Shown: positions 52,542 through 60,649 of the stretch, piece by piece
Layout: each line of letters starts with the position of its first letter
Numbering within the stretch: position 1 is the stretch's first letter
Assembly (NCBI RefSeq): GCF_008065135.1
Contig: NZ_CP042914.1
Coordinates: forward strand, 2,170,001 to 2,234,000
Direction of reading: 5' to 3'
Origin: Roseimaritima ulvae
Lineage (GTDB): Bacteria > Planctomycetota > Planctomycetia > Pirellulales > Pirellulaceae
Length of the DNA: 64,000 bases
Program-made: the position numbers and the translations under genes
The notes under the pieces: model-generated
Databases searched by the model: none
Told to the model about the DNA's origin: nothing
The model's input: only the letters and a program-made list of their open reading frames with translations

Positions 52542-53878
52542 CGTGTGGCCCTCACTTGATCAATCCGTTCGGTCCTCAACACGCCCTCACGGAAGTACAT
52601 TCGCGGAACTTTCAAACCGCAGCGATGCAGCCGCTCCAAACACAGCGGGATCAGTCCCTTCGATTCGAACTGGCCTTGAATGTTTCCTTTTGTATCCACG
52701 CCGGTCTGCCGGTAGACGAACAAGTCGTGCATGTTGATGTTCTCGCCATGCAGGCCCGTGACCTCGGATATCTGCACGATCTTGCGAGCCCCGTTGGGCA
52801 GTCTGGCCACCTGCACCACCAAGTGGATGGAAGCGGCGATCTGCCGATGAATGAAGCTCATTGGCAACTCCGGCGCCGCCATGTTGACCAGCATTTCTAA
52901 TCGGGTAAGTGCTTCGCGAGAATCGTTGGCATGAATCGTCGACATGCCTCCATCGTGGCCGGTGTTCATAGCCTGCAGCATGTCAAAGGCTTCTCGACCG
53001 CGGCACTCGCCAACAATGATGCGATCGGGACGCATTCGCAGGGCGTTGCGGATCAAGTCTCGCGATGTCACTTCGCCTTTTCCATCGAGGTTGGCGACCC
53101 GCGTTTCCATGCGCGCCACGTGAGGCTGCTGCAACTGTAACTCGGCAGCATCTTCGATGGTTGCGATTCTATCTTTACTGGAGATAAACCCCGACAACAG
53201 ATTTAATAGGGTGGTTTTACCGCTGCCCGTGCCACCCGAAACTAAAATATTCAAGCGAGCACGCACACAGGCGGCCAAGAAATCGAGCATGGCGGGAGCA
53301 GCCGATTTTGCCGCGATCAAACGCCTGGTATCGATCCTACGGTTGTTGAACCGGCGAATCGAAACCAAAGCGCCGTCCAAAGCCAGCGGATGGATCACCG
53401 CGTTCAGTCGACTACCATCCAGCAGCCGGGCATCCACCATCGGACTGGACTCATCGATGCGTCGCCCCACCCGCCCGACTATCCGCCGCACGATGTCGAC
53501 CAAATGATCGTTGTCGCGAAACTTGATCGACGTTAGTTCCAGCATACCGCGACGTTCCACGTACACACATTCCGGCCCGTTGACCAGAATGTCCGATACC
53601 GTGGGGTCTTGCATCAAAGGTTCCAGGGGGCCCAATCCCAAAGTCTCATCCAACAACTCGTCCACTAGTCGCTGGCGATCGACCAAGGACAACAGATCCG
53701 AGTTGCGTCGCGTCAGCTCTTCGGCCCCGCGTCGCAACTCTTCACGCAATCGTTCCTGGTTCACCGAACGGGATACCGCCAGATTGATATCACTGATCAG
53801 CTTCTCGTGAATCTCGGCTTTTAATTGTTGAAAGCGATACTCGCGGGTGGCGGGATCGACGATCGTGGGTGTGGGCAT
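52538..53878 (-). CDS. tadA: Tad pilus assembly ATPase TadA/CpaF
   Basis: A 446-residue secretion ATPase. N-terminal helical domain with [20 protein letters not shown] and [20 protein letters not shown]; Walker A GGTGSGKT (215-222); Asp box [12 protein letters not shown]; Walker B region [19 protein letters not shown]; His box [14 protein letters not shown]. It powers Flp pilus extension (and probably retraction) at the cytoplasmic face. The ATG at 53878 is chosen (MPTPTIVD); the frame is open to 53974, but that part is unconserved. Confidence 0.95.
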   Translation of the reverse strand: MPTPTIVDPATREYRFQQLKAEIHEKLISDINLAVSRSVNQERLREELRRGAEELTRRNSDLLSLVDRQRLVDELLDETLGLGPLEPLMQDPTVSDILVNGPECVYVERRGMLELTSIKFRDNDHLVDIVRRIVGRVGRRIDESSPMVDARLLDGSRLNAVIHPLALDGALVSIRRFNNRRIDTRRLIAAKSAAPAMLDFLAACVRARLNILVSGGTGSGKTTLLNLLSGFISSKDRIATIEDAAELQLQQPHVARMETRVANLDGKGEVTSRDLIRNALRMRPDRIIVGECRGREAFDMLQAMNTGHDGGMSTIHANDSREALTRLEMLVNMAAPELPMSFIHRQIAASIHLVVQVARLPNGARKIVQISEVTGLHGENINMHDLFVYRQTGVDTKGNIQGQFESKGLIPLCLERLHRCGLKVPRMYFREGVLRTERIDQVRATR

Positions 53879-53928
53879 GAGTCGGTTTCTCAGTGAGGGG
53901 AATATGGGGACAAACAGTGCAATGGCAT

Positions 53929-55158
53929 TCAGGCAGTGACGGTTTGGGGGCAATCCGTCTTGCGGCGTCCCCACATCGTTTCACCTAGAAATTTGAGTGA
54001 CTGGTCTAGCAGACGCGAGCTTTCCCTCCGCTCGCACGATACCAGGCCGTTTAATACCGGCAGCTTCTCCGCCCAATGCTGTATCGCGGTGGCAAAGGCG
54101 GATTGCGGATATTCGTGGACAAGTGGATTACCAATGTTTAAAGACGCGGTAATGGCTACTGGGTCATCAGGAATGCAGACCAACTCGGTGATCTCCAGCA
54201 GTTTGCAAACTGCTTTCACCGGCAGTTCGCTGATATGGCCGCTGCGCATGGCAACCACGTGCAGATCGATGTGAGACGAGTGATTGGCTTGTAAAAATCG
54301 CAGCGTCTCTTTGGCACGTGCCAAAGAGACAATATCGAGACGGGTCGTCACCAGCACGGCATCACTCAACGCCAATGCTCGTAACTGCCCCGCATGAATC
54401 GCATCATCGGTATTGACCACAGTGCAGGGCCGCGACGCCTTCAGATAGCGGAGAATCGGCCGGCACAACGAAGCATGTACGTTGTTCAGACGACTGAACA
54501 TTTTGGGACTCGCCAACAGACGGATCCCCGTGGCGTGAGCGGCTAGCGTTTGCTCGATCATCGATTCGTCAACCCCTTGCTTCTGGGTCAACAAGGCATA
54601 CAGCGTATGCGTGGGGGCGAGCTTTAACATCGTCGCCAGATCTCCGCCGCGCAGATGCAAGTCGATCAAGCCGCAATCCCCGGTGCAGCGGGCGATGGTT
54701 GCCGCCAAATTCACCGACAACAGATTGGCGTCCCCAAGATCTCCGCTGGGCACCACCGTGATCATTTTTCCGCTGCGACTGGTGCCCGTCTGGTCGGCCC
54801 GCAGGCGGTGCATCAGTTTGGCCAACTGGTCGCGTAAATCCGATCGCCAGATCAACGCGTCGCTAGCCCCGGCACGAAAAATCTGCAGGGTTGTTTCGCT
54901 ATCGGCCAGCTGAGAGACCACGACGACCTGTAGCTGACTGACAGTCCGTAGGTGCTGCAAAACTTGCAGATGTTTCGGGCGGATCGAATGCACGGCAAGA
55001 AAACACACCCGGGGCGCATCGGATGCTTCCCACGTCCACTCCCCGGCAGACTGAAATGCTGTGATTCGCTCGCCCGGGCAATCGATTCCCAGCCCACGCA
55101 GCGATGCCTTCAGTCGCGTCGTCAGCGCATCGTCTTCTGTAATAATCCAAACTTGCAT
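53929..55158 (-). CDS. TadZ/CpaE-like protein with degenerate P-loop
   Basis: A 409-residue protein from the ATG at 55158. The N-terminal ~120 residues form a receiver-like fold ([20 protein letters not shown], then [20 protein letters not shown]). A MinD/ParA-like domain follows, in which the Walker A position reads [17 protein letters not shown], without the signature Lys. The following block [16 protein letters not shown] matches the CpaE LVDLDLxxGDL strand. TadZ/CpaE proteins place the pilus machine at the pole; loss of the lysine suggests no ATP hydrolysis. First gene of the tad operon. Confidence 0.88.
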   Translation of the reverse strand: MQVWIITEDDALTTRLKASLRGLGIDCPGERITAFQSAGEWTWEASDAPRVCFLAVHSIRPKHLQVLQHLRTVSQLQVVVVSQLADSETTLQIFRAGASDALIWRSDLRDQLAKLMHRLRADQTGTSRSGKMITVVPSGDLGDANLLSVNLAATIARCTGDCGLIDLHLRGGDLATMLKLAPTHTLYALLTQKQGVDESMIEQTLAAHATGIRLLASPKMFSRLNNVHASLCRPILRYLKASRPCTVVNTDDAIHAGQLRALALSDAVLVTTRLDIVSLARAKETLRFLQANHSSHIDLHVVAMRSGHISELPVKAVCKLLEITELVCIPDDPVAITASLNIGNPLVHEYPQSAFATAIQHWAEKLPVLNGLVSCERRESSRLLDQSLKFLGETMWGRRKTDCPQTVTA

Positions 55159-55325
55159 CTCAAAGTTGCCTCTGTTCGCCGGCTTTCGGTTGTTACTTGG
55201 TCCTGCTCGGTGCCGTCCCTTTGCTCTTCGCTGCAAAGTCAGGGACATTCCCAAGCGCTTGCCAGCACAAACGAAACCTAGGTCCCACTGTCGAAGCGAG
55301 GGCCAACTGGGCAGCGTTTTTCCGT

Positions 55326-55341
55326 TAGAGAAAACCCCTAC
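55326..55341 (-). promoter_or_regulatory. Candidate operator GTAGGGGTTTTCTCTA facing tadZ
   Basis: On minus, GTAGGGGTTTTCTCTA lies 168 bp upstream of the tadZ-like start. It differs by one base from the copy at 55548-55563. Core TAGGG-GTTTT-CYCTA is an imperfect dyad. Binding by the neighbouring LuxR-type regulator is an inference. Confidence 0.4.
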
Positions 55342-55547
55342 AGAATCCCCCTAGTGAAAAGCGAAGCGTCGCTAAGTCGCATTAATGGAGGGTACGGACC
55401 CTTTGTGTCACGAGCCACTCACCAGTTCCTGCCCCCTCTTCCGGAGTGGCCCGTGCTGGCCATGGCGGACAGCATTTCGCCCGGCGGTAGGGAGACCGCC
55501 AATTCTTAAGCCATGCGGGGGGCTTATACAGACAAACATTCTGGTTC

Positions 55548-55563
55548 GTAGGGGTTTTCCCTA
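55548..55563 (+). promoter_or_regulatory. Candidate operator GTAGGGGTTTTCCCTA facing the regulator gene
   Basis: On plus, 194 bp upstream of the regulator start. TAGGG and CCCTA form a perfect dyad around GTTTT. Same relative orientation to its gene as the tadZ copy. Confidence 0.42.
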
Positions 55564-55756
55564 TGCCGACTGGGGTGGTGGCTGCCGATGGAATAGGTAG
55601 TGGGGCGCTGTTCGAGCGCAAGTCTCGTCCGCGGGTAACACAAAGTCTTCTGTCATCATCCATGGGGTTTTGGGGTGGCTTGAGGGAGGAGGCGTGGGAC
55701 CGTGGTCGAACTCGCCCCTGTGTTGGAAAGGACAACGTGAATTTGGGGCATCGATT

Positions 55757-56410
55757 GTGAAGCAACCTACTGTCTATCTGCTCGAAGACGACTGCGCCAG
55801 CCGTGCGTCGATCACGCAGTTTCTTCACGGCCAACGCCTGACGGTGTTTGCCTTTGCGGACCCTGGGACATTCCTTCAGAACTATGATGCCGAGGTCGCC
55901 AACTGTCTGTTGCTTCGGCTGAGGATTGCGGACACCAGCGGAAGTGCGGTGGCCCGACAAGTGGCGTCGCAAGGATACTGCCCGCCCTATATCGTGCTCA
56001 GCGAGCAGGCCGGCATTAGCGATGCGATCGAAGCGATGAAGAACGGGGCCATGGATTTTCTGGAAAAGCCAGTCAATCCTCAACAACTGTTGATGCGGAT
56101 TGAGCAAGCGCTCAATGAAGACGAACGCCGGCGCAGCAATCGCACGATCCGTTCCAGCATTCGCAGTCGGATCCAGTCTTTATCTTCCCGTGAACGTGAA
56201 GTTCTGAAGCTGGTGATGGAAGGCTGCCTGACCAAGCAAATCGCCAAGCAACTCAATATCTCCACCAAAACGGTGGAAGCCCACCGTGCTAACATCGTCC
56301 GCAAAATGCATGTGTGCTCGTTCCTGCAAGTTGTCCAGATGGTCGCCATCGAGCAAACGGTTCAGAATGACGCGCCCTTCCTAGCGGTCGCCGACTCATA
56401 TCTCCAGTGA
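55757..56410 (+). CDS. LuxR/FixJ-type regulator with receiver lacking the phospho-Asp
   Basis: A 217-residue two-domain protein starting at GTG 55757. The receiver (1-118) keeps the acidic pocket (LLEDD, residues 8-12), Ser82 and K104 (FLEKP). The phospho-acceptor position reads CLLLRLRIAD, with Arg54 where FixJ-type proteins have Asp. The LuxR helix-turn-helix is intact: LSSREREVLKLVMEGCLTKQ, IAKQLNISTKTVEAHRANIV. It is divergent from the tad operon and probably controls it. No histidine kinase is adjacent, consistent with phosphorylation-independent action. Confidence 0.9.
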   Translation: MKQPTVYLLEDDCASRASITQFLHGQRLTVFAFADPGTFLQNYDAEVANCLLLRLRIADTSGSAVARQVASQGYCPPYIVLSEQAGISDAIEAMKNGAMDFLEKPVNPQQLLMRIEQALNEDERRRSNRTIRSSIRSRIQSLSSREREVLKLVMEGCLTKQIAKQLNISTKTVEAHRANIVRKMHVCSFLQVVQMVAIEQTVQNDAPFLAVADSYLQ

Positions 56411-56423
56411 TTTGCGCCCCCGT

Positions 56424-56484
56424 CGCTACCGTCGCCAGACGGTGGGCCAATTGCGTCGTCGCTACCGTCGCCAGACGGTAGGAG
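56424..56484. repeat. Two direct GCCA hairpins, stem ACCGTC/GACGGT
   Basis: Two copies of GTCGCTACCGTCGCCAGACG about 36 bp apart between the convergent regulator and TolC-like genes. Here the ends read CTACC...GGTAG, so the hairpin is symmetric. Confidence 0.8.
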
Positions 56485-56522
56485 CGGCCGAATCGTTGGG
56501 GGTGCGAGGGACGTGAAATCGT

Positions 56523-58520
56523 TCACCGCAGTTTGGATCTGAAAAAATCGCTGAAGGTCCGCAAGGCACTTCGCTTTTCCAAGAGCTTGTCAATCTCTTC
56601 GTCGGACATTTGGCCATCTTCGTCCTCGTCGACCTTTTCGAATTGGACGTCTTCATCCAAATCGATGTCTTCCCGAAGACGGTTCTGTTGATAGGTATCC
56701 TTGGCCTTGGCGATCGGATCTTCTAAACCGAAGTACTCTTCCGATGGCCGAGTACCGTCTTCGTAGCGGACGACCGAGTTCGATGGCGGCTGACTGCGTG
56801 GATAACATTTTTCTTCCCCCCACCGTCCCATCGGCCCGATCGAACGGAAGCGTTCCTCAAAGAAGAACACATTGTGCTCTTGCAGGATCGTTCCGGTTTG
56901 CAGTTCCAGCCTCGCCAGTTCCGTGTTGTACTGCGCCAATGCTTGAGCTTCGGCGCTCACACTGTTTCCCCAATCGACAATCGCTTGCAGGACCACGATG
57001 AATTGCACGATTCCCTGATTGTATTGGGCCAATTGCAGTTCAAGATTCTTGCGGGCGGCGACGCGAACCGCTTGGAAACGTTCGTACTGCGCGAAGAACT
57101 GATCGAGGTTGCGGATATTCAACGCCAACAGGTGCTGCATGTTGTGCAGGCCCTGATCCAAATTCGCGCGATCACGCTGAATGATCAACCGGCGCTGACG
57201 AAGCGATGCGCGTTCGGCGCGCAACCCCAACGGCACCGAGAAATTGATGCCCAGCGACCAGTCTTGAAAATCGCCCGCTCCGCTGCTCACGCGGTTGCCC
57301 GCCGGCGTGACGCCTTCGAGCCCATTCCAGCGATACAGTGCGATCCCATTCAATTGGGGACGGGCTTGATTGTCGGCGAGCAGCAAACGCTGTTGATCGG
57401 CTTCGAGGATCAGTTTGAGTTCAATAATATCGGGGCGTTCTCGTTGGGCCATTTCATTGATCGCAATCCAGTCCACCGCTACTTTCTGATCCAACATCGG
57501 CGTCACCGGCACCGTTCGCTGGGCTTCGTACGGAGGTAACCCAAGAATGTTCAGCAGGGCGGCTTGCCGTTGCAGCACGTTCGCTTCGGAGGCGAGCAGG
57601 CTGGCACGAAAATTCTCCAGAGCCAGTTGGGTTTGGGATAAATCTCCGGCATTGGCATCTCCGACTTCCACTCGTGCCACAGCTCGATTGTTGGCAAAGG
57701 CTGCCTGCTCCACTTGCTGCGTCCGAGCCCACAGGTCGGTCTTGGCAAAAACCAGTGCCCAGTAGGCTTCGATAACTCCTTGCACCGATTGCTGGACGGC
57801 ACTCTTGTATTGAAAGTACGAACGTTCGGTGTCGATGCGTGCCAGCACAATGGGCGCTTGATTGGCAGCTCGGCCCGCGCCTTGTAGCAGCGGTTGCGTA
57901 TAACTGAGTTCGGTGGCCGCTCGGTAGCTGGGGTTCAAGGGGAAAATGCCCGGCGTGATTCGATTGGAGTTGCTGTTGACTCCCAAGGCGGAAGTACCGC
58001 CCAGTAGATTGCGTTTCGACACACCTACATCCAGCCCATAGCCTTCGTTTTGGCTACCGACGATCAGGGCATTGGTCGGATCAAGCGGATCAAACACGCC
58101 ACTGGGAGTTTCGATCTGGTTCCAGGTGTTGTTGACGCCCAGATTCGGGTCGAAGGCGGCCCGCTGTTGATCGATGGTGGTGTTGGTGATCGCCGCGTCG
58201 TAGATCGTACGTCCACTGCTTGATGCCGTGACGCCGCCCAGCACACGGACGACTTCCGAATTGGTCAGCGCGATGTTGATGGCATCATTCAGCGTCAAGT
58301 ATCGCGACGGAGCATCGAACTGGGGGTCGACCACCGTGGCCGGCCGTGGCGTCAGCGGTACCGGGACCTGGCAGATCTGGCCGGGGCGTCGGATATCCAG
58401 ACAGCGCTGTTCCGGCAGGATCGGCTGGCACGGTTCGCCAGCGGTCGCCAGCACCGACAATGTGGATGCCAGAGCAAGCAAGCAGCCAGCCCCGAGACGG
58501 CGGTAGGTCGAAATATCCAT
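56523..58520 (-). CDS. TolC-family outer-membrane efflux protein with C-terminal EF-hand-like loop
   Basis: A 665-residue exported protein (signal peptide GCLLALASTLSVLATAGE). TolC-type coiled-coil repeats are visible: AELSYTQPLLQGAGRAANQA, LSQTQLALENFRASLLASEA, ERASLRQRRLIIQRDRANLD. About 100 residues after the TolC core form a hydrophilic tail, in which DEDEDGQMSDEE (631-642) fits the 12-residue EF-hand calcium loop. It is the last gene after the adaptor, permease and ATPase genes, 148 bp downstream, so it is the likely outer-membrane channel of this efflux pump. Confidence 0.9.
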   Translation of the reverse strand: MDISTYRRLGAGCLLALASTLSVLATAGEPCQPILPEQRCLDIRRPGQICQVPVPLTPRPATVVDPQFDAPSRYLTLNDAINIALTNSEVVRVLGGVTASSSGRTIYDAAITNTTIDQQRAAFDPNLGVNNTWNQIETPSGVFDPLDPTNALIVGSQNEGYGLDVGVSKRNLLGGTSALGVNSNSNRITPGIFPLNPSYRAATELSYTQPLLQGAGRAANQAPIVLARIDTERSYFQYKSAVQQSVQGVIEAYWALVFAKTDLWARTQQVEQAAFANNRAVARVEVGDANAGDLSQTQLALENFRASLLASEANVLQRQAALLNILGLPPYEAQRTVPVTPMLDQKVAVDWIAINEMAQRERPDIIELKLILEADQQRLLLADNQARPQLNGIALYRWNGLEGVTPAGNRVSSGAGDFQDWSLGINFSVPLGLRAERASLRQRRLIIQRDRANLDQGLHNMQHLLALNIRNLDQFFAQYERFQAVRVAARKNLELQLAQYNQGIVQFIVVLQAIVDWGNSVSAEAQALAQYNTELARLELQTGTILQEHNVFFFEERFRSIGPMGRWGEEKCYPRSQPPSNSVVRYEDGTRPSEEYFGLEDPIAKAKDTYQQNRLREDIDLDEDVQFEKVDEDEDGQMSDEEIDKLLEKRSALRTFSDFFRSKLR

Positions 58521-58668
58521 ATCGTTTGGATTCGGCCGGATTTGCTGGTCGGTCCAATAGATGGCTTGCTGCCGGAATAACCGGTATCAGCGATGATACG
58601 CACCGATACAAAGTGTCGGTTTGTAACGTGTGGGCAAAGACTGCGTCCCCGACAGGCACACGGGAATC

Positions 58669-59403
58669 CTAATCCGCGGCGATCGGATCAAATTCCAAAG
58701 CCGCTTTTGCTAGCGTGAAGTCCTCGGTGTCCTCAACCACTTCACCGTCACGAAGCACGATCGTTCGTTTGGCATTGCGGGCGACGTTTTGATCATGCGT
58801 GACCAATATCACCGTGATCTTCTGCTGTTCGTTCAGTTCACGAAACAATTCGATCACTTCCCGGCTGGTTTTGGAATCAAGGTTGCCCGTCGGTTCATCG
58901 CCCATCAAGATCGACGGTCGGTTGACCAACGCCCGAGCGATCGCGACGCGTTGCTGTTGACCACCGGAGAGCTGACTGGGGTAATGGTGGTGGCGATCCG
59001 CCAAGCCCACTTTGTCGAGCATCTCCATGGCGCGCTGGTGGCGTTCGCGTGCCGAGATTTTTTTTCCATACATCAAGGGCAACTCGACGTTTTCGAGCGC
59101 CGACGTCCGGCTGAGCAGGTTGAAGCTCTGGAAGACAAACCCCAGTTGCCTGTTGCGTATCCTGGCTCGTTGATCTCGGTTCATCGTCACCACTTCTTCA
59201 CCATCGAGCAGGTAGCTGCCGTGGGTAGGTCGATCCAAGCAACCAAGCGTGTTCATGAGAGTCGACTTGCCGCTTCCCGAGGGTCCAATCAGCGCGATGT
59301 ATTCTCCCAATTCGACGTTTCGCGTGATCGAACGCAGAGCATGCACCTTGACTTCGCCAAGGTCGTAAACGCGTCGGACATCGTCCAGTTCGATCAAGGC
59401 CAT
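58669..59403 (-). CDS. MacB-type ABC transporter ATPase
   Basis: A 244-residue ATPase. Walker A is GPSGSGKST (40-48), Q-loop FQSFNLL, signature LSGGQQQR (145-152) and Walker [13 protein letters not shown] (from 165); switch His in LVTHD. It overlaps the permease stop by one base (59403). Here the ATPase and permease of MacB are separate proteins. The acidic C-terminus (FDPIAAD) is unconserved. Confidence 0.94.
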   Translation of the reverse strand: MALIELDDVRRVYDLGEVKVHALRSITRNVELGEYIALIGPSGSGKSTLMNTLGCLDRPTHGSYLLDGEEVVTMNRDQRARIRNRQLGFVFQSFNLLSRTSALENVELPLMYGKKISARERHQRAMEMLDKVGLADRHHHYPSQLSGGQQQRVAIARALVNRPSILMGDEPTGNLDSKTSREVIELFRELNEQQKITVILVTHDQNVARNAKRTIVLRDGEVVEDTEDFTLAKAALEFDPIAAD

Positions 59404-60644
59404 TATTCGTACCGTAGCGCGTCAATGGGATCGAGTTTGCTGGCTCGACGAGCCGGGTAGTATCCGAAGAACACGCCCACAAACGCGGCGAATCCCATGG
59501 CAATAAAGGCGGCTGGAATGGAAACGACCATCGGCCATTCGGTGCCCGGCTTATAGGCGTTGATCAGCAGAGTCGCGCCCATCGAAGCCGCCGTCCCCAG
59601 CAATAACCCAATCGCCCCTCCAATACAGGACAGGACCACCGATTCGATCAGGAACTGTCGCAGGATGTCTTTGCCGCGGGCACCGATCGCCATGCGGATA
59701 CCGATCTCGCGGGTTCGTTCGGTCACCGAGACCAGCATAATGTTCATAATGCCGACACCTCCCACCAGCAGAGAGATGCCAGCGATCGCGGAAAGCATCA
59801 GCGTTAAGGTTCCGGTAATGATCCCCAATGCTGCCGCGATTTCCGTAGTGTCCTGCACCCTGAAGTCGGGTTCGTCGGTCGGTGCGACTTCGTGCCGCTC
59901 GTACAGCAATGATTCAATTTGCTTGGTGGCCTTGGCCATTTGATCGGTTCCACGGGCAGAAACCATAATCAGATGCACGGTATCCATGGGTGAGCCATTA
60001 ATGCGCTTGCGAACGGTTGTGTGCGGCATTAGCACGATGTCATCTTGATCCTCGCCGACCACGTTGGCTCCCTTTTTGGCCAGAATTCCGATTACTCGAA
60101 AGGGAACATTATTGACGCGAATGGTTTCATCCAGCGGATTGACCGTACGAAACAACTTGGGGATCAGCGTTTGTCCGATCACGCAGACTTTTGCGTTGGC
60201 TTCGATATCGCTGCTCGAGAAGAATGCCCCGGCTTCGAGTTCCCAGTTTCGCACGGTCAGGTAGTCGGCGCCGACACCCTGCATTTCTTTCGCATTCCAG
60301 TTTTCATTCCCATAGATGATTTGCCCTCCGGTACCAACGATCGGAGACGCCGCCAACACGGCCGGACATTCCGTACCGATCGCGTCCGCGTCGGCGGCGG
60401 TTAACGTGGGCGCGCCCGATTGGCGTACGCCTCCGCGATTGGATTGGCCAGGCAGCACCAAAACAACATTGGTGCCCAACGCTTCAAATTCGCCGCTGAC
60501 CAACTGGCTGGCGCCTTGCCCGATCGACACGATCGTCGTCACCGCAGCGATGCCGATGACCACGCCGATAATGGTCAGTACCGCACGCATCTTGTTTTTG
60601 AGCAGTGCACGTAGGGCGATGCGAACTGTATCGAGAAAGGACAT
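59403..60644 (-). CDS. MacB-type ABC transporter permease
   Basis: A 413-residue permease. One TM helix near the N-terminus (MRAVLTIIGVVIGIAAVTTI), a large periplasmic MacB_PCD domain (LGTNVVLVLPGQSNRGGV, VCVIGQTL), then three TM helices in the FtsX domain (LMLSAIAGISLLVGGVGIMN, then MLVSVTERTREIGIRMAIGA, and IPAAFIAMGFAAFVGVFFGY). YYPARRASKLDPIDALRYE at the end is classic. It works with the ATPase and the adaptor 5 bp upstream. Confidence 0.95.
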   Translation of the reverse strand: MSFLDTVRIALRALLKNKMRAVLTIIGVVIGIAAVTTIVSIGQGASQLVSGEFEALGTNVVLVLPGQSNRGGVRQSGAPTLTAADADAIGTECPAVLAASPIVGTGGQIIYGNENWNAKEMQGVGADYLTVRNWELEAGAFFSSSDIEANAKVCVIGQTLIPKLFRTVNPLDETIRVNNVPFRVIGILAKKGANVVGEDQDDIVLMPHTTVRKRINGSPMDTVHLIMVSARGTDQMAKATKQIESLLYERHEVAPTDEPDFRVQDTTEIAAALGIITGTLTLMLSAIAGISLLVGGVGIMNIMLVSVTERTREIGIRMAIGARGKDILRQFLIESVVLSCIGGAIGLLLGTAASMGATLLINAYKPGTEWPMVVSIPAAFIAMGFAAFVGVFFGYYPARRASKLDPIDALRYE

Positions 60645-60649
60645 GTCGG

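Larger units (their letters stand above)
55159..55756. other. 598-bp divergent intergenic region, tad operon / LuxR-type regulator
   Basis: Holds two copies of a 16-bp dyad (listed separately) in opposite orientation, one toward each gene. No Flp pilin gene, prepilin peptidase or small RNA is recognisable; short open frames here have no protein-like composition. Confidence 0.55.
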
